From: Hyphomicrobiales bacterium
GTDB lineage: Bacteria > Pseudomonadota > Alphaproteobacteria > Rhizobiales > Beijerinckiaceae
Direction of reading: 5' to 3'
NCBI GenBank assembly: GCA_004144595.1
Contig: SEEM01000023.1
Coordinates: forward strand, 1 to 50,602
Length of the DNA stretch: 50,602 bases
Both the position numbers and the translations under genes were made by a program. Positions 42,661 to 50,602 of the stretch are shown piece after piece. Each line of letters begins with the position of its first letter. Positions within the stretch are counted from its first letter, which is position 1. Below the pieces are notes generated by a model, which was not told the origin of the DNA, searched no databases, and saw only the letters and a list, made by a program, of their open reading frames with translations.

Positions 42661-44671
42661 GGGGGCCACCGGCAGGCAGGGTTTCGAAGGTCGACCGGGA
42701 GGGTTCCCGCATGCGAATCCCGCGTTCGCGGGCGGCCGCGAGGGGGCTGAGCGCGCCGGCACGCGCCGGCGTCATGGCGCCGGCGAGCGCCCGCAGATTC
42801 GGCCGGCGATACAGATCGATCAGCGTGAGCCAGGCGATATCGGGGCGGAGGCGCCGTTGGAGCTCGACCATCAGCAGCGAGTTGCCGCCGAGGTCGAAGA
42901 AATTGTCGTCGATGCCGACGAGGTCGATCTGGAGCACGTCCGCGATCGTTTCGGCCAGCGTCCGTTCGAGCGCGTTGCGCGGGGCGCTATAGGGCGCGAC
43001 GGTGTCGGGCCGCGACCGGCCGGGCGCCGGCAGCGCCGTCCGGTCAAGCTTGCCGTTCACCGTCAGTGGGAGATGCGGCACGAAGACGAAGAGCGCCGGC
43101 ACCATGTGATCCGGCAGGCTCCGGGCGAGATGGGCCTTCAGCGCGGCGGGCGACGGACGTTCTCCGCCATTGCCGACGAGATAGCCGACGAGGCGATCAT
43201 GGCCGTCGTCGGAGCGGAGCAGGACGGCGGCCAGTCCGATCGCGGGATGCGCCATCAGCGCCGTCTCGACTTCGCCGAGTTCGATGCGGAAGCCCCTGAT
43301 CTTGACCTGCTGGTCGGCGCGGCCGAGATGCTCGTATTCGCCGTCCTGGTTAAGCCGTCCAAGGTCGCCGGAGCGGTAGAGACGCGCGCCGGACTGGTTC
43401 GGATGCGACACGAAGCGGGCTGCGGTCAGGTCCGGACGGTTGAGATAGCCGCGCGCCAGCCCCGCCCCCGCCACGAAGATCTCGCCGATCTCGCCGGCAG
43501 GGACCGGCTGCATCGTCTCGCCGTCCAGCAGGAGGATGGCGAGATCCGGTATCGCCTGGCCGATCGGGCTCGATTGCAATGCCGTGTCTGCGGGCGACAA
43601 CGGGCGATAGGTGACGTGAACGGTGGTCTCGGTGATGCCGTACATGTTGACGAGATGCGCGTGCTCGCCCCGGCGCGCATACCAGCCGGCGAGGCGCCTG
43701 ACGTCGAGCGCTTCGCCGCCGAAGATGACGAGCCGGAGCATGAGTTGCTCTTGTCCCAGGCGGTCGTGGTCGGCGCGGTCGAGCGCAGCGAAGGCCGACG
43801 GCGTCTGGTTGAGGACCGTGACGCCCTCGTCGGCGAGCAGGCGCAGGAAGGCGATGGGATCCCGTGCCGTGCTCTCCGGCACGATCACGAGACGCCCGCC
43901 ATGGAGGAGAGCTCCCCAGATTTCCCAGACGGAGAAGTCGAAGGACACGGAGTGGAACAGGGTCCAGACATCGTCGGGCCGGAAGCCGAACCAGTGTCGC
44001 GTCGCGCTGAAGAGCCGCGAGACGGCGCCATGTTCGACCGCGACGCCTTTCGGGCGGCCGGTCGAACCGGAGGTATAGATCACATAGGCCAGATCACCCG
44101 CGCCGGGCAGGCTCATAGCGGGAGGCTCCGGCTCCGCCTCATCAGCGTCGTGAGGGTCTAGCCGCTGCCGGCCTGCAGGCAGCCAGTCCGCGCAGTCGGC
44201 GGCGGCAACGATGATCGTGGCTCCTGCATCCTCGACCATGAAGGCGAGACGCTCGCCGGGATAGGCGGGGTCGAGCGGCAGATAGGCCGCGCCGCTCTTC
44301 AGGATGGCGAGCATCGCCACGATCAGGTCGAGCGAGCGCGGCAGGCACAATCCTACGATCGCGCCCGGACCGGCCCCCATGGTCGCCAGTCGCCCCGCCA
44401 GCCTGTCGGCACGCGCGTCGAGAGCGCCATAACTGAGGCTGCTCATGCCGAGGGACAGCGCTAAGCGATGGGGATGTCTGACGACCTGTTCGGCGAATAG
44501 CGAAACGAGGGTCGAGGGGGCGCAAGGAGCCGGCGCACCGCCGGTTTCGCCCTGCGGTGTTTCCGGCCGACCGGCGGGCTCCACTGCACCGCGGATACCC
44601 GGCGCGGTCGCGGCTTGCAGCCCCTCACGTTTCGGGTTGCGGCGGATTTTCCGTTCGAAAGCCTTGCTCAT
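42653..44671 (-). CDS. NRPS loading protein: adenylation (Thr) plus carrier domain
   Basis: This 672-residue protein starts the assembly line. The A domain (~50-545) has YTSGSTGRPKG, YRSGDLGRL, GRADQQVKIRGFRIELGE and the A10 Lys541. Pocket residues are Asp245, Phe246, Trp249, Asn288, Ile316, Gly318, Met343, Val351, His352 and Lys541, which equals the established threonine code DFWNIGMVHK. The carrier domain (~565-635) has Ser598 in FFDLGGNSLL. The first ~50 residues are basic, then Pro/Ala-rich and non-conserved. No condensation domain precedes it, so threonine is loaded with a free amine. The stop overlaps the PKS-NRPS start by 8 bp, giving translational coupling. The start at 44671 is 13 bp from a strong inverted repeat. 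Confidence 0.95.
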   Translation of the reverse strand: MSKAFERKIRRNPKREGLQAATAPGIRGAVEPAGRPETPQGETGGAPAPCAPSTLVSLFAEQVVRHPHRLALSLGMSSLSYGALDARADRLAGRLATMGAGPGAIVGLCLPRSLDLIVAMLAILKSGAAYLPLDPAYPGERLAFMVEDAGATIIVAAADCADWLPAGRQRLDPHDADEAEPEPPAMSLPGAGDLAYVIYTSGSTGRPKGVAVEHGAVSRLFSATRHWFGFRPDDVWTLFHSVSFDFSVWEIWGALLHGGRLVIVPESTARDPIAFLRLLADEGVTVLNQTPSAFAALDRADHDRLGQEQLMLRLVIFGGEALDVRRLAGWYARRGEHAHLVNMYGITETTVHVTYRPLSPADTALQSSPIGQAIPDLAILLLDGETMQPVPAGEIGEIFVAGAGLARGYLNRPDLTAARFVSHPNQSGARLYRSGDLGRLNQDGEYEHLGRADQQVKIRGFRIELGEVETALMAHPAIGLAAVLLRSDDGHDRLVGYLVGNGGERPSPAALKAHLARSLPDHMVPALFVFVPHLPLTVNGKLDRTALPAPGRSRPDTVAPYSAPRNALERTLAETIADVLQIDLVGIDDNFFDLGGNSLLMVELQRRLRPDIAWLTLIDLYRRPNLRALAGAMTPARAGALSPLAAARERGIRMREPSRSTFETLPAGGPHE

Positions 44672-44683
44672 GACAGCAGGCTA

Positions 44684-44714
44684 TGCTCCCAGCCTCCGCG
44701 ACAAAATGGGAGCA
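44684..44714 (-). promoter_or_regulatory. Inverted repeat at the NRPS operon start, candidate operator
   Basis: Perfect 8-bp arms TGCTCCCA (44684-44691) and TGGGAGCA (44707-44714) flank a 15-bp centre. The repeat lies 12-43 bp before the start codon of the loading NRPS gene on the reverse strand. It overlaps the likely promoter or leader, where a repressor or an RNA structure would control the whole 12-kb operon. Confidence 0.5.
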
Positions 44715-44904
44715 GTCGGAGTAACGCCATCTCTCCAGAAGGCCGGGATGCGGCGCATTTGGCCGGCACGATGTCGCGGTTGGTGCGGCTCCCCAGGGAG
44801 CGGCTGCCGGTCCCGCGCGACATTCCGGGATGGCTGCGATGCGTGCTGAACCGGGCGGGCGCCGATGTCCGCGACAGAGGATATGCCCGCTCGCGCTCGA
44901 TGCG

Positions 44905-45681
44905 CTATCGTCGCACCCAGGCTTCGCCGACGACGCTTACCCGCCGTGTTCCGCCGCGGCTCTGGACCTCGAAATTGCGATCCGGGATATCCCACCGCGC
45001 CTGCAAGGCGTAGCCGAGCGACGCCCGGACATCGGCCAGTTCGTCCTCGCCAAAGACGCGGTAGGGCATTCTTCCCCGGCCGAAGGATTCGAGAGTGAAG
45101 AAGCCGGATCGGGCCAGCGCGATCTTGTTCACGATGATGGTCGGGGGAAACCGGCCCAGTTGAGCGACAACCTGCTTCAGCGACAGGTCGGCATATTGGA
45201 GGGAGCCGGAGCAGAGCAGCAGATCGCAGGGCACGGTCTCGATGACAGTCTCGTGAAAGCTCAGCGCCGCTGCCCAGGCGGGTCGCCGGCCAAGACCTTC
45301 GCGACACACGGCGGGGACGTCCACCACCTGCCAGATCAGGTCGTCCGGATACGCCAGACAGGTGCCGTAGGCATAGAATTTGACCCCGACATGCCCGCCG
45401 AAATCCGTCACGGTCCGGAGCAAGCCCGCTTTGATCAGCCGCTCCATGAAGAACATCACGGGCCAGTCGAACACCTGGATCTGCTTGAATGCCTCCAGAT
45501 TGATCTGGACGATGTCGTCGTCGTCGTATTCCGCGCGCGGCCGTCCCGCCAGGAATGCGACGGCCTCGGCCTTCGTCTCGAAACACCCCCAGTGCCGCCC
45601 ATATCCCACTCGAAACAGGTCGTTCAGGAGGTCGGATTGCCGGACCTGTTTCAGTCCGGGAATGGACCAGATGCTCGCCAT
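44905..45681 (-). CDS. TIGR04325-family putative methyltransferase
   Basis: This 258-residue protein matches the surface-polysaccharide-associated methyltransferase family: GCFETKAEAVAFLAG near the start, VTDFGGHVGVKFYAYG (motif I-like), WQVVDVPAVCREG, LSFHETVIETVPCDLLLCSGSLQYAD, PPTIIVNKIAL, then MPYRVFGEDELADVRASLGY. Length and motif order fit the family. GGGAGGAGG lies directly before the ATG. The gene is 233 bp upstream of the NRPS operon on the same strand and 48 bp downstream of a small membrane-protein gene. Its substrate (sugar, lipid carrier or the peptide product) is unknown. Confidence 0.87.
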   Translation of the reverse strand: MASIWSIPGLKQVRQSDLLNDLFRVGYGRHWGCFETKAEAVAFLAGRPRAEYDDDDIVQINLEAFKQIQVFDWPVMFFMERLIKAGLLRTVTDFGGHVGVKFYAYGTCLAYPDDLIWQVVDVPAVCREGLGRRPAWAAALSFHETVIETVPCDLLLCSGSLQYADLSLKQVVAQLGRFPPTIIVNKIALARSGFFTLESFGRGRMPYRVFGEDELADVRASLGYALQARWDIPDRNFEVQSRGGTRRVSVVGEAWVRR

Positions 45682-45729
45682 GGCCTCCTCCCTTGCGCCG
45701 GCACCGCGACCGATCGGACGCGCGGCGAT

Positions 45730-46071
45730 CTAAAGCCGCCCGATCAGGCTTGCGGCCGGTTCCGCAAAAAAAATGGCCAGGGCGAGCAGGAGCAGAGCCA
45801 GGGTTGCCTTCAGGCGGGCCGGCTGGGGCGCGGTGCCATGCGTTTTACCCGCAGCGAGGACCGTGGGCGGTTCCTGAGCGATGACGAGCGGAGCGATCCG
45901 CGGCGCCGCCCGGCGGGCGGCGGTCCCGAATGCCGCGGTCATGAGTTCGGCGCCCCCCTCGTCGGCGGCCAGCCAGTGCCTCGCGAAAGCCGGATGCCGC
46001 ACAGCAGGCAGGGTCGCAGGCGATGCCGCGCCGGTCTTGTCGTCCCGTTCAGGCTTCTCGAATGCAACCAA
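45730..46071 (-). CDS. Small protein with C-terminal membrane anchor, TTG start
   Basis: I recognise no family. The 113-residue frame starts at TTG 46071, which has GGGGAGG five bases upstream, better than any ATG in the longer frame (open to 46236 but overlapping manC). A polar, Ala-rich body (AVRHPAFARHWLAADEGGAELMTAAFG) ends in a hydrophobic segment (TLALLLLALAIFFAEPAASLIG) at the extreme C-terminus. It would be tail-anchored in the inner membrane. It lies between manC and the TIGR04325 gene on the same strand and probably belongs to that transcript. Similar small anchored proteins in exopolysaccharide loci are poorly characterised. Confidence 0.55.
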   Translation of the reverse strand: MVAFEKPERDDKTGAASPATLPAVRHPAFARHWLAADEGGAELMTAAFGTAARRAAPRIAPLVIAQEPPTVLAAGKTHGTAPQPARLKATLALLLLALAIFFAEPAASLIGRL

Positions 46072-46135
46072 AGACGCCTCCCCTATTCGCTCTCCCGAGC
46101 CCCGCCATGCCTGCGCCCCGGACCGGCATGATCCG

Positions 46136-47545
46136 TCAGGCCTGCAAGCGGACGTCATGGCCACGGATGGCATCGTCCTCGCCGAGATAGCTCCCGTTCT
46201 GGATGCCGATGAGCTCGAGCGGCTCGACCCCGCCATTCTCGAGCTGATGCGTGGTCCCGAGCGGGATGAAGATGTGCTGGTTCGCGCCGAAATGGCTGAC
46301 CTGGCCCTCGATGGTCACGATCGCCTTGCCCCGCACGACGACCCAGTGCTCGGACCGGAAGCGGTGCTTTTGCAAGAGCAGCCGCCCCCGGGGCGCAACG
46401 ATGAAGCGCTTCACCTGAAACCCCTCGCCGGCATCGACGATCTGGTAGGAACCCCATGCGCAATGGACGCTGGCATGTGTCTCTGCCTGGCTGCAGCCCT
46501 TGCTGCGCAACAGCTCGACGACTTGCTTGACGTCGGCCGCACGACTGCGATCGGCCACAAGCACCGCATCGCGGCAGGCGATGATGATCAGATCCTCGAC
46601 GCCGAGTACCGACGTCATCGGACCATCCGTCGAGACGATGCAGTTATGGACATCGAACAGCTCGACATTGCCACGACGGGCATTGCCGGAGCCGTCATGA
46701 GCACTCAGCGCCCACAAGGCATCCCAATTGCCGACATCTGACCAGCCACAGGATGTCGCGACCACAGCTGCTCTCTCCGTGCGCTCCATGACGGCAAAAT
46801 CGATGGAGCGCTTCTCGGCTTTGACGAAATCGGCAAGCGCGAGCGCGAGAGCACCGTTTTCCTCCGTCCCGTTCGCAATCGCGTTCTCGACAGCGCTCAC
46901 GGTTTCCGGTTCGAAGGAGCGATACTCCTCGATGAGCGTGCCGGCGCCGAACAGGAAGTTGCCGGAGTTCCACAGCCAACCGTTCAGCAGATACTCTGCA
47001 GCGCGGCGCCCGTCCGGCTTTTCGGCGAAGCGCTCGACACGCCGCGCTTCTCCTTCGAGCATCAGCCCCGGCTCGATCCAGCCATATTCGGTACAGGCGT
47101 GGGTCGCCGTCACACCGAAGGTGACGAGGCGTCCGGCCCGGGCGGCGGGAAGGCCGCTGGCAACGGCACGCCGAAATGCCGCCGCGTTTTCGACCACGTG
47201 GTCGGAGGCGACCACGAGAACGGGGGTGTCGGGCGCATCCCGTGCCGCGACCATGCAGCCGGCCAGAATGCCCGGACCGGAGTCACGCCGCTCGGGTTCA
47301 AGCACGATATCGGCTGAGGCGTTGATCTCGGCGAGTTGTTTCTCCGCCAGGACACGGTGATCGCGATTGGTCAGAACGATCGGGCGATCGAACAGCTTGT
47401 GCTGAAGCCGCAGGACCGTCTCCTGGAATGTCGAGCGCTCGCCGAGCAGCATTGCGAACTGCTTCGGAAGAGAATTCCGGGAGGTCGGCCACAGCCTCGT
47501 TCCCGCTCCCCCACACATGATGATCGGGCGTATCTTGGCAGGCAT
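46136..47545 (-). CDS. manC: Mannose-1-phosphate guanylyltransferase / mannose-6-phosphate isomerase
   Basis: This 469-residue bifunctional enzyme makes GDP-mannose from mannose-1-phosphate and GTP and, through its C-terminal cupin, interconverts fructose-6- and mannose-6-phosphate. The nucleotidyltransferase signature is PIIMCGGAGTRLWPTSRNSLPKQF (GGAGTRLWP at residues 12-20). VLVVASDHVVEN and FAEKPDGRRAAEYL follow. The cupin (~350-460) includes LLQKHRFRSEHWVVVRGKAIVTI and HIFIPLGTTHQLEN. GAGAGGA precedes the ATG. It supplies mannose, or via other enzymes GDP-fucose/rhamnose, to the surface polysaccharide of this locus. Confidence 0.95.
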   Translation of the reverse strand: MPAKIRPIIMCGGAGTRLWPTSRNSLPKQFAMLLGERSTFQETVLRLQHKLFDRPIVLTNRDHRVLAEKQLAEINASADIVLEPERRDSGPGILAGCMVAARDAPDTPVLVVASDHVVENAAAFRRAVASGLPAARAGRLVTFGVTATHACTEYGWIEPGLMLEGEARRVERFAEKPDGRRAAEYLLNGWLWNSGNFLFGAGTLIEEYRSFEPETVSAVENAIANGTEENGALALALADFVKAEKRSIDFAVMERTERAAVVATSCGWSDVGNWDALWALSAHDGSGNARRGNVELFDVHNCIVSTDGPMTSVLGVEDLIIIACRDAVLVADRSRAADVKQVVELLRSKGCSQAETHASVHCAWGSYQIVDAGEGFQVKRFIVAPRGRLLLQKHRFRSEHWVVVRGKAIVTIEGQVSHFGANQHIFIPLGTTHQLENGGVEPLELIGIQNGSYLGEDDAIRGHDVRLQA

Positions 47546-47578
47546 GAATGGTCCTCTCGGCGGATAGGTCGTGGCGGG

Positions 47579-48907
47579 TCATTCACGGCTCGCGATGCCT
47601 GCGGGCAGGCGCGGACTGGTGCTGGCTTCCGCAGCCGAGCTGTTTTCGGCCCAGCCCCCTTTGGGGGTGATCTGCACGATGTCGCCCGGCTGCAGCGCGG
47701 TTTCGAAGCCTGCGCCGATCGTCATCGGCGCAAGGCCGGCTTGCCTCATGATCCGGATGTTCCAGTCCGAGGCGGTTCCGCTGCCCCCGTTCGCCGCCAG
47801 CCTGCGGCGGCGGCCATCGGCGATTTCCCGCGCAACCGGCATGCTCCGCTCGACCTCCAGGATCTTCTGTCGGGCTTCCTGAAGCTCGAGAACGACGCGG
47901 CGCATGAAGGTCGTGTCGGCCTCCTGCACGCGCAGCATGAGCTCGCCCAGCGTGGTTTCGTTCTTTGCGAGCTCGGCCTTGAGACGGGCCGCGTCACTGC
48001 GGGTACGCGCATATTCGCGCTCACGCTCGACCTGGACGGTCCGCAGCCCATGCCCGGTGGCCGCGAGCTTGCTGTATTCGGACGATTGCTCGCGTGTCAG
48101 CTCGACCTGGCGTTCGGCCAGCCCGGCCTGTTCCGTCAGGGCCGTCTTCTCGGATTCGAGCCGCGCGACCTGCTGGCTCAACAAGGCGCGCTCGCCCTCG
48201 CGCGCGCGCCGCTGGAAGTCGAGGATCTCCTGCTCTCCGGCGAGAATCTGCGCGCTACCCCCGCCAGAGCCGGACGGGGCAAGCAGCTTCGCGCCGTCAC
48301 GCTCCGCCTCGAGCCGCAGACGCCGCGCCGTGAGGGCCTGGAGCGAGCCGTCGAGCAGGCGCTCGCGCTCCTCGGCGAGCAGGAGCTCCGACTTGAGGAC
48401 GGAGAGCGATTCATCGCCCACCCGGTACCCCCCGGCGAGCGCTATGGCTCCGAGGACGCTGAGTCCGTGCCGGAAGGGGTAGCTGCCGGGGGAGCGGACC
48501 TCGCCCATGATGTAGACGGGCTTCAGCTCAGCCACCCGCAGGCTGACGACCGCGTCCCGGAGATAGCCGTCCATCAGCGCGCCGCGGATGCGCCTCTCCG
48601 CATCCGGCACCGTCAGCCCTGCCACCCTGACGCGCCCGGCCAGCGGCATGTTCACCGCCCCTGCGCCGTCGAGCACGAAATCGCCGGAGAGATCCGCCTG
48701 GCCGAAGACCGTGACTGTGACCTTGTCGCCGATCGAGAGGGTCTCGGCCGCTTCCTGCGCCCCTGCCCCGGTCGCCATCGGCAGAAGCAGGACGACCACC
48801 AGCCAGAACAGGCGCAGCCAGTGTCCGCAACGACGCGACTCCTGTTCGGTGCCGGGTTGCTGTTCGGAGGGGCGACATGCACCCCGGTAAGTGGATGAGA
48901 GGGGCAA
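47579..48907 (-). CDS. ExoF-like polysaccharide biosynthesis/export protein
   Basis: This protein of about 440 residues belongs to the outer-membrane auxiliary/Wza-related family. A signal peptide (LRLFWLVVVLLLPMATGAGA) precedes LSIGDKVTVTVFGQADLSGDFVLDGAGAVNMPLAGRV, the poly-export domain. The SLBB-like region is VYIMGEVRSPGSYPFRHGLSVLGAIALAGG. Residues after ~200 form long coiled coils. The C-terminal motif LQPGDIVQIT is typical. The layout and length resemble rhizobial ExoF. The start is unclear: no ATG or GTG lies near the signal peptide, so I chose the in-frame TTG at 48907. A longer frame runs to 49129. The gene diverges from the UDP-glucuronate decarboxylase gene. Confidence 0.85.
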   Translation of the reverse strand: MPLSSTYRGACRPSEQQPGTEQESRRCGHWLRLFWLVVVLLLPMATGAGAQEAAETLSIGDKVTVTVFGQADLSGDFVLDGAGAVNMPLAGRVRVAGLTVPDAERRIRGALMDGYLRDAVVSLRVAELKPVYIMGEVRSPGSYPFRHGLSVLGAIALAGGYRVGDESLSVLKSELLLAEERERLLDGSLQALTARRLRLEAERDGAKLLAPSGSGGGSAQILAGEQEILDFQRRAREGERALLSQQVARLESEKTALTEQAGLAERQVELTREQSSEYSKLAATGHGLRTVQVEREREYARTRSDAARLKAELAKNETTLGELMLRVQEADTTFMRRVVLELQEARQKILEVERSMPVAREIADGRRRRLAANGGSGTASDWNIRIMRQAGLAPMTIGAGFETALQPGDIVQITPKGGWAENSSAAEASTSPRLPAGIASRE

Positions 48908-49215
48908 GGTCGTTCCAAACCGTCCTGCCCGGATGGACCTCGTGATTGAGCGCCGGGCGGACGGTAGGATGTCAGCACACGCCCCGATTTCCGCCTTGCC
49001 ATTTGGGGCGAGGCCAGGTCTCGCCGGGATTAACCCCGATGTGCGCTGCAACATTCGCGAGCGCGGCACAACCTTGTGCAAGGCCCCCGGGGAAGTAGCC
49101 CTTTCTCGCCGACGCCGGAACGAAAGCACCCCAAAGCGTCCTTTGAGAACGGCGATCTTGCGGCAAAGCTGAAGGCTGCTCGTCGCGCCCGAACCGTGAC
49201 CTTTGGAGTTCTCCC
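48908..49215. other. 308-bp divergent intergenic region with several dyads
   Basis: No gene is supported. Dyads seen are GGCGAG-N7-CTCGCC near 49007, CGGG-N6-CCCG near 49025 and CCTTGTGCAAGG (49072-49083). The region should hold the promoters of the export and decarboxylase genes. No clear -35/-10 pair was identified. Confidence 0.5.
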
Positions 49216-50199
49216 ATGCAGAAACGCATTCTCGTCACCGGTGGCGCTGGCTTCCTGGGTTGCCATCTCTGCGAGCGGCTGGTCGCTCAGGGACATCAGG
49301 TCCTGTCGGTCGACAACTACTATACCGGACGCCGCGAGAACCTGAGCGGACTGCTCGGCCAGCCCCTGTTCGAGGCGGTGAGGCACGACGTAACCTTCCC
49401 GCTCTATCTGGAGGTCGACGAGATCTACAACCTCGCCTGCCCAGCTTCGCCGGTGCATTACCAGCGGGACCCGGTGCAGACGACGAAGACGAGCGTGCTC
49501 GGCGCCATCAACATGCTGGGCATGGCCAAGCGGCTCGGCATCCCGATCCTGCAGGCCTCGACCAGTGAAATCTACGGCGATCCGGACGTTCACCCGCAGG
49601 TCGAGGGCTATCGTGGCCTCGTCAGCATCAGCGGGCCCCGCGCCTGCTATGACGAGGGCAAGCGCTGCGCCGAAACGCTGTTCTACGACTACAACCGGCG
49701 CCATGGCGTGGCCATTCGCGTCGCCCGCATCTTCAATACCTACGGCCCCCGCATGAACGCGGAAGACGGTCGTGTCGTTTCGAACTTCATCGTCCAGGCA
49801 CTGCGAAACGAGCCGATCACGCTCTATGGAGACGGGCAGCAGACGCGTGCCTTCTGCTTCGTCGACGATCTCGTCGACGGCCTGATGCGGCTGATGAACG
49901 TGACCAAGCCGCTGGACAGCGCCGTCAATCTCGGCAACCCCGTCGAGACCACCATGGCGGAGATCGCAGACCTCATCGTCTCGATGACGGGGTCGCGCTC
50001 AGAGATCGTGTTCAGGCCCCTCCCGCAGGACGATCCGCGTCAGCGCTGCCCTGACATCACCAAGGCGCAGGAGCTGCTGCACTGGAGCCCCAAGGTTCCG
50101 TTGCAGGAGGGCTTGCGTCGCACGATCGCCTATTTCGAGGACACGCTTTCGCGGTCGCGCGATCCGGTGCGGCAGATGGATGTCGCGAGGGCCGGATGA
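49216..50199 (+). CDS. uxs: UDP-glucuronate decarboxylase (UDP-xylose synthase)
   Basis: This 327-residue extended SDR enzyme converts UDP-glucuronate to UDP-xylose. NAD binding is at [46 protein letters not shown] and the active site [17 protein letters not shown] with Tyr145 and Lys149 are diagnostic of UXS as opposed to galactose epimerases. [29 protein letters not shown] also matches. AGTTCTCCC before the ATG is a poor ribosome-binding site, but the homologous start is clear. The stop overlaps the next gene by ATGA. The product should include xylose in the polysaccharide. Confidence 0.95.
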   Translation: MQKRILVTGGAGFLGCHLCERLVAQGHQVLSVDNYYTGRRENLSGLLGQPLFEAVRHDVTFPLYLEVDEIYNLACPASPVHYQRDPVQTTKTSVLGAINMLGMAKRLGIPILQASTSEIYGDPDVHPQVEGYRGLVSISGPRACYDEGKRCAETLFYDYNRRHGVAIRVARIFNTYGPRMNAEDGRVVSNFIVQALRNEPITLYGDGQQTRAFCFVDDLVDGLMRLMNVTKPLDSAVNLGNPVETTMAEIADLIVSMTGSRSEIVFRPLPQDDPRQRCPDITKAQELLHWSPKVPLQEGLRRTIAYFEDTLSRSRDPVRQMDVARAG

Positions 50200-50602
50200 T
50201 GACCGCGCCTCCTTGCCCTCCCCACGCCCGCATCATGGGCGTCAATGTCAGCGCCATCACGATGGCGGACGCTCTGCGCACGATCGAAGACTGGATCGGC
50301 CGGAGGGAGCAGCATTTCGTCTGCATCACCGGCGTCCACGGCGTGATCGAGAGCCAGTCGGACCCGGAACTTATGGCGATTCACGAGCGGGCCGGTCTCG
50401 TGACACCTGACGGGATGCCGCTGGTATGGATGGCCCGAAAGCTCGGCTATCGCCAGACGGAGCGGGTCTACGGGCCCGACCTGATGCTGGCGCTCTCGGC
50501 GCTGTCCGCGCAGAAGGGCTACCGCCAGTATTATTATGGCGGCGCTCCGGGCCTTGCCGAGCGTCTTCGCGAACGCCTCGCCGAGCGCTTTCCGGGGCTC
50601 CC
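50196..50602 (+). CDS. WecG/TagA/CpsF-family glycosyltransferase, N-terminal part (cut by window edge)
   Basis: The first 135 codons are present. [64 protein letters not shown] and [12 protein letters not shown] are the family core, and [13 protein letters not shown] follows. These enzymes transfer ManNAc-, mannose- or glucosyl-type sugars onto a lipid-linked acceptor, or act early in exopolysaccharide synthesis. The ATG overlaps the uxs stop, so the two genes are coupled. An alternative start is the next codon, ATG at 50199. Confidence 0.9.
   Translation, partial: MMTAPPCPPHARIMGVNVSAITMADALRTIEDWIGRREQHFVCITGVHGVIESQSDPELMAIHERAGLVTPDGMPLVWMARKLGYRQTERVYGPDLMLALSALSAQKGYRQYYYGGAPGLAERLRERLAERFPGL

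Noticed and set aside
1..50602. tRNA, rRNA, CRISPR array, insertion sequence, phage attachment site or replication origin
   Set aside because: None was seen: no regularly spaced repeats, no transposase or integrase motifs, and no tRNA-like cloverleaf in the gaps inspected.

Overview
The window looks like chromosomal DNA of a GC-rich alphaproteobacterium. A Rhizobiales/Boseaceae-type host is my guess, based on the ExoF-type export protein, the SitABCD-type metal transporter remnant, the dense ATGA-overlapping operons and the codon use. No rRNA, tRNA, CRISPR array, transposase or integrase was found.

Region 1 (1-15757) is a catabolic and transport block. A polyamine/thiamine-type ABC transporter (permease cut by the window edge, plus ATPase) runs leftward. 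A long rightward series encodes a two-subunit CoA-transferase, a CaiB-type CoA-transferase, a BisC/DMSO-reductase-type molybdoenzyme, an AhpD-like protein, an M81 (MlrC-like) peptidase, two M20 peptidases, a gamma-glutamyltransferase-family enzyme, L-serine ammonia-lyase and threonine aldolase. The ABC and CoA-transferase genes diverge from a 245-bp gap that holds two near-identical 26-bp operator-like sites, each placed at a TTGACA promoter.

Region 2 (15813-19527) is scarred. It holds a decayed sitABCD-type manganese/iron transporter (5'-truncated sitA, and a sitB start fused in frame to a permease end), then htpG with a heat-shock-like promoter, then two small uncertain ORFs.

Region 3 (19529-25570) is regulatory. 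It has a GT2 glycosyltransferase, two LuxR-type regulators whose receiver domains lack the phospho-acceptor Asp, a canonical NarL-type response regulator with a soluble PAS histidine kinase, and a Crp/Fnr regulator behind an AT-rich leader.

Region 4 (25556-50602) is a surface-polysaccharide cluster: a DxD glycosyltransferase, a methyltransferase, an O-antigen ligase/polymerase fused to a beta-helix domain, a Wzx-type flippase, a TIGR04325 methyltransferase, ManC/AlgA, an ExoF-like export protein, UDP-glucuronate decarboxylase and a WecG/TagA glycosyltransferase. A 12-kb hybrid NRPS-PKS operon with its own Sfp-type phosphopantetheinyl transferase sits inside it. The assembly line reads A(Thr)-T / KS-AT(malonyl)-ACP-aminotransferase-C-A(Gly)-T / C-TE. 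Binding-pocket residues read directly from the sequence predict a (3,4-diamino-5-hydroxyhexanoyl)-glycyl chain. Release would be by a terminal C-TE protein that has no carrier domain and a Cys in place of the thioesterase Ser. I do not recognise this pathway, and it is the best candidate for an undescribed system in the window.
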